A stretch of 64,000 nt of DNA from Tragulus kanchil (Eukaryota; Chordata; Mammalia; Artiodactyla; Tragulidae): the NCBI GenBank assembly GCA_022376925.1, contig JAIOJX010000025.1:189596801-189660800 (forward strand), read 5' to 3'. Position numbers and translations under genes: made by a program. Below, piece by piece: positions 19,937-32,158 of the stretch; the stretch's first letter is position 1; each line of letters begins with the position of its first letter. A model generated the notes under the pieces. The model was not told the origin of the DNA. It saw only the letters and a program-made list of their open reading frames with translations, and made no database searches.

Positions 19937-20132
19937 TGTATGTTAGTCGTTCAATCGTGTTAGACTCTTTGGGACCCCGAGGACTGTAGCCCCCCAGGCT
20001 CCTCTGGCCATGGCGCTCTCCAGGCAAGGACACTGGGGCGGGCTGCCCTTTCCTCCTCCGGGGAGCCCCGACCAGGGCCCGAGCACAGGCCTCCCGCACG
20101 GCAGCGGGTTCCTGACGGTCTGAGTCACCGGA
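19937..20132 (-). mobile_element. Bov-tA-type SINE, antisense
   Basis: TTAGTCGTTCAATCGTGTTA, then CTGTAGCCCCCCAGGCTCC and CTCTCCAGGCAAGG, as in ruminant Bov-tA. Its first 71 bp also appear at 18885-18955, where the D5 breakpoint cuts it. Confidence 0.75.
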
Positions 20133-20224
20133 GAAGCAACACCGACACCCTTGGTTCAACCCCTGGTTGCGGAAGGACCAGCTCACAAAAAGTTTAACCT
20201 AAAAAAAGTTTAGAGAAACAGATA

Positions 20225-20822
20225 TCTGCAATTTTGCTAAATTCCAATTTATCGATTTTTAATTTTCTATCTCAAACTTCCTTTCTCCTAAGAAATCTTT
20301 GTCTACCTACTCCAAAGTATTCTCTTCTGTGTCTTCTCTAAGCTTTATAGTTTCAGCATTATCTCTATGACTATCCATTGTGAATTAATTTTTGTGTATG
20401 GTGTTAGGTAGTAGAGATGAAAGGTTTTTTTTTGGGGGGGGGAGCACTTCTATTGGTCTTTCATTTATCTGTTTTCATCCATCTTTTTTTTTTTTGGCAG
20501 GGGTGGGGAGGGAAGGGGGGTGGGCGGGCCACTTCCACTGGTCTTTCATTTGTCTAGTTTCATCTATCTTTGTTCTTTGGCCCGTGTGGGTCTCCCATCG
20601 CGGTGGCCTCTGTTGTCGCAGAGCACCGGCTCTGGGCGCATGCGCTCCAGAGCTCTGGTTCAGTGATTGGACACATGGGTCCAGCCGCTCCGCGGCACGT
20701 GGGATCTTCCCAGGCCAGGGATCGAACCGGCGCCCCTTGCACTGCAAGGCGGTGTCCTTACCCATTGGACCACCAGGGAAGCCCTATCCAATATTTCTAC
20801 CACTATTTGTTGAAAAAATTTA
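20225..20822 (-). mobile_element. L1 fragment, antisense, split by a SINE
   Basis: TTCCAATTTATCGATTTTTA to AATTAATTTTTGTGTATGG (20225-20431) is antisense L1. It resumes after the SINE as CCACTATTTGTTGAAAA (20784-20822), the next part of the same L1. Confidence 0.7.
20432..20783 (-). mobile_element. Young SINE (CCAATAGAAGTGGCC family), antisense, compound tail
   Basis: Antisense member inserted in the L1 of 20225-20822. The tail region contains the CACTTCTATTGGTCTTTCA word, then a second CACTTCCACTGGTCTTTCA, so it is either two nested copies or an internally duplicated tail. Confidence 0.75.
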
Positions 20823-20980
20823 ACCATCTCCACCTGGGCGACGGCCGCCGGAGCCCCTCCCCTCTGTCTGTGGGCCGGAAGCCTGAGACCCAGGGGGGTC
20901 CCTCTCCCACCATCGTCTCCTTGGTGCCCTTTCCTGGGTGACTGTACCCTGATCTCCCTTCTTATAAGAACCCCAGTTCT

Positions 20981-21227
20981 GGGCTTCCCTGGTGGTCCAG
21001 TGGGTAAAGAGTCCACCTTGCTGTGCAAGGGGCACCAGTTCGATCCCTGGCCCGGGAAGATCCCACGTGCCACGGGGCGGTTGGACCAGTGGGTCCAGTT
21101 TCAAGCCTGTGCTTTGGCGCACATTCGCCCAGAGCCGGCACTCTGCAGTGAGAGAGGCCACTGCAACGGGAGGCCCACACATGCCAAAGAGTAAAAAGAC
21201 GGATGAAAATAAATATAAATAAAAAGA
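20981..21227 (+). mobile_element. Young SINE (CCAATAGAAGTGGCC family), diverged member
   Basis: Head GGGCTTCCCTGGTGGTCCAG, body CAGAGCCGGCACTCTGCAG. The tail is AAATAAATATAAATAAAAAG rather than the usual CCAATAGAAGTGG word. Repeated at 22116-22362 by D6. Confidence 0.75.
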
Positions 21228-21965
21228 GGCGTGATGGGGTAAAAGAAAACAAATGACCCCTGTTCTGTCGGGTCAGGCCCCGACCCCAGTGACCTCTTTT
21301 CACTCAACCACCTCTTTCAAGGTTCATCTCGAAATATGGTCACATTCTGAGCACTGGGGTCTCAGCCCACGAACATGGGGACACAGTTCAGCCCACAGCA
21401 CCACCCAAGGCCACCTGGGCTGCACCCCTCAGGCTCGGACCTGGCCCCACTCATGCCTGCAGCGGGGACCCATCACACAGTGTGTGGCTCAGGCCTCAGG
21501 CCGCACCTGTGCCGCGCACACAGCCCCGGTGAGGAGCCGAGCCCCGGCTCCCACGCCGGCTTCCATTCCTCCTGCACCCCAGCCCCGCCAAGAGGGCGCC
21601 TGGCCTCCCCTCGCACCCCAGGCTCACCTCGGGCTGCGGGCCGCATCACACCACTCAGCCCAGCCTGCGCCATCCGGAGGCTGCCGGGACACGCACGGGG
21701 CTGGGCGCGTGCCGCCAGCACCGTGAGCAGGCGCCGTTCCCGCGCCGGAAGGCCCTCCCTCCTGTCGGGCGAGTCCGTGGATTTCAGGACGTTCCAAAGC
21801 TGCGGACCGTCACGGTTCCCCATCGCCCGGAGGAAACCGTTACCAGGCCCCGCTCCTCCCCCGGCCCCTGATCATCACCGGTCTGCGTTCCAGTTCTACA
21901 GACCTGCCCGCTCTGGACGCTGCCTGGAAAGGGAATCGCACACCACGTGGCCTCCACCTGGCTTA
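21228..21965. other. Intergenic DNA, nothing recognised
   Basis: GC-rich sequence with no identified repeat or exon, present twice because of D6 (again at 22363-23100). Confidence 0.4.
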
Positions 21966-23699
21966 TTGCTCTCCACCTGGGCGACGGCCGGAGCCCCTCC
22001 CTCTGTGGGCCGGAAGCCTGAGACCCAGGGGGGTCCCTCTCCCACCATCGTCTCCTTGGTGCCCTTTCCTGGGTGACTGTACCCTGATCTCCCTTCTTAT
22101 AAGAACCCCAGTTCTGGGCTTCCCTGGTGGTCCAGTGGGTAAAGAGTCCACCTTGCTGTGCAAGGGGCACCAGTTCGATCCCTGGCCCGGGAAGATCCCA
22201 CGTGCCACGGGGCGGTTGGACCAGTGGGTCCAGTTTCAAGCCTGTGCTTTGGCGCACATTCGCCCAGAGCCGGCACTCTGCAGTGAGAGAGGCCACTGCA
22301 ACGGGAGGCCCACACATGCCAAAGAGTAAAAAGACGGATGAAAATAAATATAAATAAAAAGAGGCGTGATGGGGTAAAAGAAAACAAATGACCCCTGTTC
22401 TGTCGGGTCAGGCCCCGACCCCAGTGACCTCTTTTCACTCAACCACCTCTTTCAAGGTTCATCTCGAAATATGGTCACATTCTGAGCACTGGGGTCTCAG
22501 CCCACGAACATGGGGACACAGTTCAGCCCACAGCACCACCCAAGGCCACCTGGGCTGCACCCCTCAGGCTCGGACCTGGCCCCACTCATGCCTGCAGCGG
22601 GGACCCATCACACAGTGTGTGGCTCAGGCCTCAGGCCGCACCTGTGCCGCGCACACAGCCCCGGTGAGGAGCCGAGCCCCGGCTCCCACGCCGGCTTCCA
22701 TTCCTCCTGCACCCCAGCCCCGCCAAGAGGGCGCCTGGCCTCCCCTCGCACCCCAGGCTCACCTCGGGCTGCGGGCCGCATCACACCACTCAGCCCAGCC
22801 TGCGCCATCCGGAGGCTGCCGGGACACGCACGGGGCTGGGCGCGTGCCGCCAGCACCGTGAGCAGGCGCCGTTCCCGCGCCGGAAGGCCCTCCCTCCTGT
22901 CGGGCGAGTCCGTGGATTTCAGGACGTTCCAAAGCTGCGGACCGTCACGGTTCCCCATCGCCCGGAGGAAACCGTTACCAGGCCCCGCTCCTCCCCCGGC
23001 CCCTGATCATCACCGGTCTGCGTTCCAGTTCTACAGACCTGCCCGCTCTGGACGCTGCCTGGAAAGGGAATCGCACACCACGTGGCCTCCACCTGGCTTA
23101 TTGCTCTCAGCATCAGCCCTCGAGGATCGTCCACGGGGCAGCCTGTGTCGGAACTTCATTCGGCGGTCTGGATGGACCAGGGGTTGCTGTTGATGGGCCC
23201 TTGGGTTGTTTGTACCTTTTGTCTACTATCAGCAGGCTGGTGTGAGCCATCGGGACAAGTCCTTGCATGTGTCCAGGGAGTGGACTCACTTGGCCCTCAG
23301 GTCACTCTGCTCCCCGGGTCCCCTGGGTTTCTCGTCTGTCTCCGCCATCTGGGAGGAAGGAGGCACAGGGCAGGGCTGTGTCCACTGTGTGGAAAGAGGC
23401 GTGGTCTGGCCTGGGGAGAGGAGAGCGCCGGGCACACTCAGGCACACCCAGGCCTGGCGCAGGGCCCCTCGGGGTCGGCTGGCTCCCGCGGCTCCGGGGC
23501 CCCAGCTGCTGCCTCCTCCTTCCCCTCCGAGTGTGCCGGGCGCACCATGAGCATGTGCGGTCGGCGCCGACGGCGGGACGGCGTGCGGCCCCAGAGGAAG
23601 GAGGCTGCGGCCCAGGCTGCAATGAGGGCGCACCCTGAGGACACGGGGCCCGTGACGAGAGCAGACGCAGAAGGACAAGCCCCGGGCTCCACCGCGGGA

Positions 23700-23885
23700 G
23701 GCCCCCGGGGCCTCAGACTCTCAGAGACAGAGAGCAGATGCTGGGGCCGGGGGCCGGGGGAGGGGACGGGACAGAGCGTCAGTTTGGGAAGACGGAAAGT
23801 TCTGGAGATGGTGGTGGGGATGGTTGTGCAACACTGTGAGTGGACCTAGTGGCGCCGAACTGTGCCCTTAAACACGGTGACAGAG
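23700..23885 (+). mobile_element. L1 3' UTR fragment
   Basis: CAGTTTGGGAAGACGGAAAG, then TTCTGGAGATGGTGGTGG and GGTTGTGCAACACTGTGAG: the familiar L1 3' UTR words. Repeated at 24792-24977 by D7. Confidence 0.7.
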
Positions 23886-23896
23886 GTGACCTCTGT

Positions 23897-24102
23897 GTTA
23901 GGCACGCATGCGCAGCCAAGTCTGACTGCAACCCTGTGGGCTGCGGCCGCCGGCCCCTCTGTCCACGGGGTTTCCAGGCAGGAGAGAAGACTGGAGGGCG
24001 CCCCTTGCCCTCCAAGGGGATCTTCCCTACCCAGAGGTCAAGCCCTGGCTCCCGCACAGCGGGCAGATTCAGCACTGGCGGGCCACCTGAGAAGCCTGTG
24101 CG
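23897..24102 (-). mobile_element. Bov-tA-type SINE, antisense
   Basis: CAAGTCTGACTGCAACCCTG through GGGATCTTCCCTACCCAGAG to CACCTGAGAAGCC, reverse of Bov-tA. Repeated at 24989-25194 by D7. Confidence 0.75.
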
Positions 24103-25208
24103 ATGCGGAAAAAATTTTGCACCAGAGGTTCAAGCTGCCCGCTCTGGACGCTGCCTGGAAAGGGAATCGCACACCACGTGGCCTCCACCTGGCTTATTGC
24201 TCTCAGCATCAGCCCTCGAGGATCGTCCACGGGGCAGCCTGTGTCGGAACTTCATTCGGCGGTCTGGATGGACCAGGGGTTGCTGTTGATGGGCCCTTGG
24301 GTTGTTTGTACCTTTTGTCTACTATCAGCAGGCTGGTGTGAGCCATCGGGACAAGTCCTTGCATGTGTCCAGGGAGTGGACTCACTTGGCCCTCAGGTCA
24401 CTCTGCTCCCCGGGTCCCCTGGGTTTCTCGTCTGTCTCCGCCATCTGGGAGGAAGGAGGCACAGGGCAGGGCTGTGTCCACTGTGTGGAAAGAGGCGTGG
24501 TCTGGCCTGGGGAGAGGAGAGCGCCGGGCACACTCAGGCACACCCAGGCCTGGCGCAGGGCCCCTCGGGGTCGGCTGGCTCCGCGCTCCGGGGCCCCAGC
24601 TGCTGCCTCCTCCTTCCCTCCGAGTGTGCCGGGCGCACCATGAGCATGTCGGTCGGCGCCGACGGCGGACGGGCGTGCGGCCCCAGAGGAAGGAGGCTGC
24701 GGCCCAGGCTGCAATGAGGGCGCACCCTGAGGACACGGGGCCCGTGGACGAGAGCAGACACAGAAGGACAAGCCCGGGCTCCACCGCGGGAGGCCCCCGG
24801 GGCCTCAGACTCTCAGAGACAGAGAGCAGATGCTGGGGCCGGGGGCCGGGGGAGGGGACGGGACAGAGCGTCAGTTTGGGAAGACGGAAAGTTCTGGAGA
24901 TGGTGGTGGGGATGGTTGTGCAACACTGTGAGTGGACCTAGTGGCGCCGAACTGTGCCCTTAAACACGGTGACAGAGGTGACCTCTGTGTTAGGCACGCA
25001 TGCGCAGCCAAGTCTGACTGCAACCCTGTGGGCTGCGGCCGCCGGCCCCTCTGTCCACGGGGTTTCCAGGCAGGAGAGAAGACTGGAGGGCGCCCCTTGC
25101 CCTCCAAGGGGATCTTCCCTACCCAGAGGTCAAGCCCTGGCTCCCGCACAGCGGGCAGATTCAGCACTGGCGGGCCACCTGAGAAGCCTGTGCGATGTAA
25201 ATTATTTT

Positions 25209-27393
25209 ACTGCAACTCCTTTACAAACAAGTAATAATAATAATCCAATGGGTACACAGTTTCAGTTTTGCAGGGTAAGTTCTAGGACCTGCTGTATGAA
25301 GTGCCCAGATTTAACATAACTGTAGACATTTGTTAAGAGGGCTGATCTCATGATGTGCTTTATCCTAATCATAAGAATAATAGAAATAATAGAAAATAAT
25401 AGAATGCTGTGGGCACAGCCTGCTGCTGTCGTGCAGAAGGACACCCAAGAGACAACGGCTTCTACACACACATGTGTGCTTGAACACGCATGAGGCTCTC
25501 GAGAGGACACACACAGGCTGGCACACGCGTGAGGCGCCCCAGAGGGACCCCCAGAAGCCGCCCGTTAGCGGGCGACAGGAAGGGGTTCTCCACATGAGAG
25601 CTTCCGTGCTCTGGAAGCTTCCATCCAGGGCCTCAGTCAGGGTCAGGCTCTGGTTTAGAGTCAGGATGGCCTTCGGAGGCCAAGCTGGGGAACAGAGCAG
25701 GCGCCCAGGGACGTGGCGGCCCCACCCTGCCCAGGGCGTCTGCTGGCTGAGGAGGAGCCGGCGGCCCCGCCCCAGACCGGTTAGGGCTGTGGACGCAGCA
25801 GCCCAGCCCTGCGCGGCTCCCAGGCTCCCAGCGAGAACCTGAAGGTCCCGTTGAGCTGCGGGCTGACTAATGGTGACGGGCTGTCTTCCCTCCTCTCCCC
25901 TCCGCGCACAGAGCTCCAGCCGTGCGGTCGCCCCAGCGGCCAGACCGGAGTCTGGAATTCCGCGCCAGAGCCCGGCAGGAAGCCCCGGGTCTTCCCACGC
26001 GGAGCTCAGAGCACAGGAGGCCGCGTCGGCGGCTCGGCTGGCCCGACGCACGGGGAAGGCTCGTCCTCAGCGGAAAAGGGACTCAAGACAGTCGGAGAAA
26101 GCCAGGTCTGCAGAACAGCAATGCCCGCCTCCCGAGGGTGACGCCGGAGACGTGAACAGAGGCCGTGTCCCTAAGGGGACAGCCCAGCTTCACTGCGCCG
26201 CTGCCAGGCACTCGCCGACGAGGCAGCCGAGGCAAGGCGTCACCGTCCGACTTCCACAGGACCCGCCCAAACTTCACTGCGGGGCGCCCGGGCTGCCCCG
26301 AGGCGACCGAGATTACATAATGCCATAGTGGGTAAACTGCAACTCCTTTACAAACAAGTAATAATAATAATCCAATGGGTACACAGTTTCAGTGTTGCAG
26401 GGTAAGTTCTAGTACCTGCTGTATGAAGTGCCCAGCTTTAATATATATGTAGACATTTGTTAAGAGGGCTGATCTCATGATGTGCTTTATCCTAATCATA
26501 AGAATAATAGAAATAATAGAAAATAATAGAATGCTGTGGGCACAGCCTGCTGCTGTCGTGCAGAAGGACACCCAAGAGACAACGGCTTCTACACACACAT
26601 GTGTGCTTGAACACGCATGAGGCTCTCGAGAGGACACACACAGGCTGGCACACGCGTGAGGCGCCCCAGAGGGACCCCCAGAAGCCGCCCGTTAGCGGGC
26701 GACAGGAAGGGGTTCTCCACATGAGAGCTTCCGTGCTCTGGAAGCTTCCATCCAGGGCCTCAGTCAGGGTCAGGCTCTGGTTTAGAGTCAGGATGGCCTT
26801 CGGAGGCCAAGCTGGGGAACAGAGCAGGCGCCCAGGGACGTGGCGGCCCCACCCTGCCCAGGGCGTCTGCTGGCTGAGGAGGAGCCGGCGGCCCCGCCCC
26901 AGACCGGTTAGGGCTGTGGACGCAGCAGCCCAGCCCTGCGCGGCTCCCAGGCTCCCAGCGAGAACCTGAAGGTCCCGTTGAGCTGCGGGCTGACTAATGG
27001 TGACGGGCTGTCTTCCCTCCTCTCCCCTCCGCGCACAGAGCTCCAGCCGTGCGGTCGCCCCAGCGGCCAGACCGGAGTCTGGAATTCCGCGCCAGAGCCC
27101 GGCAGGAAGCCCCGGGTCTTCCCACGCGGAGCTCAGAGCACAGGAGGCCGCGTCGGCGGCTCGGCTGGCCCGACGCACGGGGAAGGCTCGTCCTCAGCGG
27201 AAAAGGGACTCAAGACAGTCGGAGAAAGCCAGGTCTGCAGAACAGCAATGCCCGCCTCCCGAGGGTGACGCCGGAGACGTGAACAGAGGCCGTGTCCCTA
27301 AGGGGACAGCCCAGCTTCACTGCGCCGCTGCCAGGCACTCGCCGACGAGGCAGCCGAGGCAAGGGGCGTCACCCGCTCCGACTTCCACAGGCA
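25209..27393. repeat. Tandem duplication D8 (period 1127 bp)
   Basis: 25209-26265 is repeated as 26336-27393. Several substitutions cluster in the first 150 bp of copy 2. The 70-bp junction 26266-26335 contains a distorted echo of 26187-26224. Confidence 0.9.
25237..25395 (+). mobile_element. L1 3' UTR fragment
   Basis: CAATGGGTACACAGTTTCAG, GTAAGTTCTAGGACCTGCTG and TTGTTAAGAGGGCTGATCTC match the L1 3' UTR, ending in AATAATAG-rich sequence. Repeated at 26364-26520 by D8. Confidence 0.65.
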
Positions 27394-27399
27394 CAGTCC

Positions 27400-27756
27400 G
27401 TCACGCTTCCTGAGAAGCTGCCTCGAAGCTGGTCAGGGGAGAGTCAGAAGAAAATTCCACATTCAGTGAGGAAGTCATCTCACGGTCCCTGGCAGATGGA
27501 CAGACCTCTGTTGGCAAAACGAGGGAGACAGATTCTCCTAGAACAATTCCCAAACAAGCAAGCAGTTCTCGTGCTTTCTCACCAAAGCGCCAGCTAGGCC
27601 TGGGGCTTCCCAAGGACAGTTCCCGCGGGAAGCCAGTGCTCTCTGGGGAGGGAGACGTCGGCGTTGAGCAGGCAACAATCATTCGTTAATCCTGTGTCTC
27701 CACGGACAGGACCTTAAAGTGACATTTGGCTAGATCAGGCTAAAATACTAAAATTA
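27400..27756. other. Single-copy intergenic DNA
   Basis: No repeat family recognised. Moderately AT-containing and possibly conserved, but I cannot show it. Confidence 0.35.
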
Positions 27757-27912
27757 GGGACTTTCCTGGGGGCCCAGTGGCTAAGCCTCCGCACCCCCAG
27801 TGCAGGGGGCCTGGGTTCCATCCCTGGTCAGGCAACTAGATTCCACACACTGCAACTACCACCAGCTGAGGCCAAATACACAAATAACTAAAAATAAATG
27901 TTTTTTTAATTA
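27757..27912 (+). mobile_element. tRNA-Glu-derived SINE
   Basis: GGGACTTTCCTGGGGGCCCA, then GGGTTCCATCCCTGGTCAGG, ending in ACTAAAAATAAATG and a T/A tail. Confidence 0.75.
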
Positions 27913-27984
27913 AAATGACGCTCACCTGCTTCTCTTTTTTTAAAAAAAAAAATATATAAATATGGTTCCTGAAAATTTTAAATT

Positions 27985-28185
27985 ATGCATGTGGTTTGCA
28001 TCGATAGAAAATTCAGAAACAGACCTAGGCTCACTGGGACATTTGGCATGCAACAAGGGTGGGAAAGAGATGGGCTTTCTAAAAAGTAAATCACACGAGG
28101 ACAGCTGGGGAGTCACTTAGAAACAGGTGGACTCATAGCTCACACCTCGACAAAACAAAACTGCAGTGGGGAAACATCAGCACCA
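27985..28185 (+). mobile_element. L1 ORF2-region fragment
   Basis: GGGACATTTGGCATGCAACA and GAGATGGGCTTTCTAAAAAG match L1 ORF2 sequence near its 3' end, degraded by many changes. No intact reading frame. Confidence 0.55.
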
Positions 28186-28189
28186 ACAA

Positions 28190-28791
28190 AGGAAGCCACA
28201 GCGGCCCCAGGCTCGGAAGCACACAGGCCAAGCCCTCGCCGACAGGGAGTGAGGACTCAGGACTCGACACACAAAGACAAAACACCGATTCGGTGACATG
28301 ATATTGTACCCCTGCCCATCTCAGAGAGGCGCGTGGGAGACAAAGACGACAGGCGGGGGCACACCTGGGGTAAATGGGCCACGTCCGGGATACTTAAGGG
28401 CGCTCCGGAATCCAGGTGGGGGGCCAGGAGAATACACAAAGCACAGACGATACTCAACACACAGCGCGTGGATGGGCCGCACGCCCAGGGTCACTCCCGC
28501 CAGGGCGAGGCCACGGGCCCCGTGGACAGCTCAGGCCGGAGGCCGCGGGACAGGCTGGCCTCGCACGCCGGGACGCACCAGCCGATCGGGTGGAATCAGA
28601 GAGACCACACGTCGCTGCCCCCTGGGATCTGTGACCCCACCTCTGGGGCTGTGCCCTGAGGACACATGTCCAGCCGTGGGAAGACACACAGACAGACATC
28701 CTCGTCACCGGGCATCGTCTGAAGAGCCGTAGCCCGGGGCAGGGGCGCTCGAAGGCTCCGCCCGGCAGGCTGAGGGGACGGTGGCGGCTTG
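28190..28791. other. Intergenic DNA, nothing recognised
   Basis: No gene or repeat that I can name. Confidence 0.35.
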
Positions 28792-28978
28792 GTTGTGCAG
28801 TCGTGTCTGGCTCTCGAGGCCCCACGGTCTGCGGCCTGCCAGGCTCCCGCGTCCACAGGATTCTCCAGACGAGCGGGTGGCCATGCTCTCTGCCAGAGGA
28901 TCTTCCCAACCCGGGGATGGAACCACATCTCCTGCGCTGCCAGATGGATACTTTATCAACGGAGCCACTTGGGAAGCT
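28792..28978 (-). mobile_element. Bov-tA-type SINE, antisense
   Basis: GTGCAGTCGTGTCTGGCTCT through GGATCTTCCCAACCCGGGGA to GAGCCACTTGGGAAGCT, reverse of Bov-tA. Confidence 0.75.
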
Positions 28979-29419
28979 GTGATAAGACACGCCAGCAAAC
29001 CCTGCCTCCATGAGAGGAAGGGGCGGGGCTCAGGGTCAGGACGCAGCACGTGGCACGCGAGCCTGGAAGAAGGGCGGGCTGGCGGGGTCAGCGGCCGAGG
29101 GCCGGGCTGTGGCTGCAAAGAGCAAGAAGACCCTGAGCCACAGCCACAGGGCCTGGCAGGCGCTGGCCTGAAGAGGTCAAGGGCCCCCTGCAACGTGTTG
29201 AGAGAGACCAGAGTTTGGGGGTGGCATGACCAGGCCAGTGTTCTGGGCGAGCAATGTGGTGGCATCAGCGGCTGCCCGGGTCCCCGGAGGCAGGCGCGAT
29301 GCTGCACACCCAAGAGGCCACAGACGGCCGGTCCCTGGGTGCTCAGGGCGGAGCGGGGACGCCCCGTGACGGAAAGAGGGCAGGAAGGGTGGTGAGGACA
29401 CGGAGGTGAAGCAACCCCG

Positions 29420-31698
29420 TGGCCTGGCCGTGCGAGCCCGTCCTGGGGCGGTTTCCACACTCGTCAGCCACGGCCACAAACTGAAGAGCCACCTCAGGCT
29501 CCACTCCTCCTCCCTCTGTGGACCCAGGTGCTCCCCGCCGGCCCCTGCAGAGCCCCTCCAGATCAATGCCATCCACCCAGCGCGTGCCGGCCGGGTCTCT
29601 CTGCACAGGCCGTGTCGGGAGCACCGGCCCGGAGAGGCGGCAGGTGGCAGGCTGGGGACGCAGAGGAGACCTCCCAGCCCGCAGCAGGTCCGGCTCCCGG
29701 CCCCCGCTCCTCAGACGTGTGGAAACCAGGCTGTGGTGCAACATGGGTCTTCAGCAACTGTGAGCCCAGAGGCAGGCCGGCCCGGCTGAGAGCACAAGAT
29801 GCCTGACCTCTGGGAGGGAGACCCACAGGCGGCCAGCCCGGGCAGCCCCCGAGCCACGCCACCCTCGGGCGCCCTGGTGGCACTGGAAGGATCCGTGCCA
29901 CCTTCGCCAGCTCCTCCCACTGCCTATATTCTCCAGAACGGTGGTGACATCTCAGCCCAGACACAGAGCACCCCTGCTGGGCCTCCTGCCCCGCCCCCTC
30001 ACCACTTCCGGCACCCACCCACCTGCTGTGCATTCTCACCATCCTCTCATTTCAACAGTTGAGTAAAGGAGAATGGAATTGTATGCCGGCACACCTCGGC
30101 TTACTGCGCCTCACAAATACGCTTTCCTCTTCCTTTTTTTGGCGGGGGAGGACCACTTCTATTGGTCTTTCATTTATTTCCATCTTTGTTCTTTGGCCTG
30201 TGTGGGCCTCCCTTCACAGTGGCCTCTCTCGCTGCAGAGCACCGGCTCTGGGCGCATGTGCTCGAGTGCTGGCCCGCAGCTGGACACACCGGTCCAGCTG
30301 CTCCGCGGCACGTGGGATCTTCCTGGGTCAGGGATGGAACCGGCGCCCCTTGCACTGCAAGGTGGACTCTTTACCCACTGGACCGCCAGGGCAGCCCTGT
30401 ATGCTTTTTAAAGACATAATGCCGTGGCATATGTAATAGACTATAGTCTGGTGTAAACATAATTTGTATTTTCACTGGGAAACCAAAAAAAATCCACGTG
30501 ACGCGCTTTGTTGCGACGTTCGCTCTGTGTCAGTGACCTGGAACAAACTCTCAGCATGGCCTGGCCGTCGAGCCCGTCCTGGGCGGTTTCCACACTCGTC
30601 AGCCACGGCCACAAACTGAAGAGCCACCTCAGGCTCCACTCCTCCTCCCTCTGTGGACCCAGGTGCTCCCGCCGGCCCCTGCAGAGCCCCTCCAGATCAA
30701 TGCCATCCACCCAGCGCGTGCCGGCCGGGTCTCTCTGCACAGGCCGTGTCGGGAGCACCGGCCCGGAGAGGCGGCAGGTGGCAGGCTGGGGACGCAGAGG
30801 AGACCTCCCAGCCCGCAGCAGGTCCGGCTCCCGGCCCCCGCTCCTCAGACGTGTGGAAACCAGGCTGTGGTGCAACATGGGTCTTCAGCAACTGTGAGCC
30901 CAGAGGCAGGCCGGCCCGGCTGAGAGCACAAGATGCCTGACCTCTGGGAGGGAGACCCACAGGCGGCCAGCCCGGGCAGCCCCCGAGCCACGCCACCCTC
31001 GGGCGCCCTGGTGGCACTGGAAGGATCCGTGCCACCTTCGCCAGCTCCTCCCACTGCCTATATTCTCCAGAACGGTGGTGACATCTCAGCCCAGACACAG
31101 AGCACCCCTGCTGGGCCTCCTGCCCCGCCCCCTCACCACTTCCGGCACCCACCCACCTGCTGTGCATTCTCACCATCCTCTCATTTCAACAGTTGAGTAA
31201 AGGAGAATGGAATTGTATGCCGGCACACCTCGGCTTACTGCGCCTCACAAATACGCTTTCCTCTTCCTTTTTTTGGCGGGGGAGGACCACTTCTATTGGT
31301 CTTTCATTTATTTCCATCTTTGTTCTTTGGCCTGTGTGGGCCTCCCTTCACAGTGGCCTCTCTCGCTGCAGAGCACCGGCTCTGGGCGCATGTGCTCCAG
31401 AGTGCTGGCTCGTAGCTGGACACACCGGTCCAGCTGCTCCGCGGCACGTGGGATCTTCCTGGGTCAGGGATGGAACCGGCGCCCCTTGCACTGCAAGGTG
31501 GACTCTTTACCCACTGGACCGCCAGGGCAGCCCTGTATGCTTTTTAAAGACATAATGCCGTGGCATATGTAATAGACTATAGTCTGGTGTAAACATAATT
31601 TGTATTTTCACTGGGAAACCAAAAAAAAAAAAAATCCACGTGACGCGCTTTGTTGCGACGTTCGCTCTGTGTCAGTGACCTGGAACAAACTCTCAGCA
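29420..31698. repeat. Tandem duplication D9 (period 1134-1137 bp)
   Basis: 29420-30556 is repeated as 30557-31698. Differences are homopolymer and small indels: the A-run in AACCAAAAA has 8 versus 13 A's, and there is a changed stretch near 30288 versus 31420. Confidence 0.92.
30131..30397 (-). mobile_element. Young SINE (CCAATAGAAGTGGCC family), antisense
   Basis: ACCACTTCTATTGGTCTTTC through CCTTGCACTGCAAGG to GGACCGCCAGGGCAGCCC. Repeated at 31265-31532 by D9. Confidence 0.8.
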
Positions 31699-31924
31699 CC
31701 TCCGAGGTCCGCCCGCCGCGCTCCTCCTTCTGGGCCTGTTTTTCACCCGGCAGAATTCTGCAGTGACTCCTCCAGGTGGTTGTTTGTATCAATAACTCAT
31801 GCCGTGTTTCTCCCATTAGTGCTGTACGGCTTTGTGTGTCCACATTCTGGTATGTTCCGTTAGACTTGCCTGTGTTTCAGCTTGCGAAAGAGTCCATGTG
31901 GTTATGTTTACTTCCGTGTGTGCC

Positions 31925-32121
31925 TTTGTGCTCGGTCGCTTCAGTCGTGTTTGACTCTCCGTGATCCCATGAACGAGAGCCCGCTCGGCTCCGCTGTCCA
32001 TGGGATTCTCCAGGCCAGTGGGTTGCCAGGCCCTTCTCTTGGGGATCCTCCTGACCCAGGCATCGAACCACTATCTCCTGCACTGCAGGCAGGTTCTTTA
32101 CCGCCAAGCCACCAGGGAGCC
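31925..32121 (-). mobile_element. Bov-tA-type SINE, antisense
   Basis: CTCGGTCGCTTCAGTCGTGT, CCATGGGATTCTCCAGGCC and GCACTGCAGGCAGGTTC to CACCAGGGAGCC, reverse of Bov-tA. This element class is a main reason to call the host a ruminant. Confidence 0.85.
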
Positions 32122-32158
32122 TTGTGTGTTTCATTTTAGCATGTAGAAAATACAAGTC

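Larger units (their letters stand above)
17900..20009. repeat. Tandem duplication D5 (period 1052 bp)
   Basis: 17900-18955 is repeated as 18952-20009. I see no difference by eye. Each copy holds one CHR-type SINE, an antisense L1 piece and a SINE-in-SINE nest. Confidence 0.92.
20827..23107. repeat. Tandem duplication D6 (period 1135-1143 bp)
   Basis: 20827-21972 is repeated as 21970-23107. All indels I see lie in the first 60 bp of the repeat (for example GACGGCCGCCGGAG versus GACGGCCGGAG). The rest looks identical. Confidence 0.92.
23039..25197. repeat. Tandem duplication D7 (period 1092-1096 bp)
   Basis: 23039-24105 is repeated as 24135-25197. The 29-bp junction 24106-24134 is a garbled echo of the sequence that follows copy 2 (compare 25198-25226). 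Several single-base indels lie around 23480-23580 versus 24580-24670. Confidence 0.9.

Noticed and set aside
20981..21060. tRNA-Glu gene
   Set aside because: A and B box-like words are present, but this is the head of a SINE repeated elsewhere in the window with A-rich tails.
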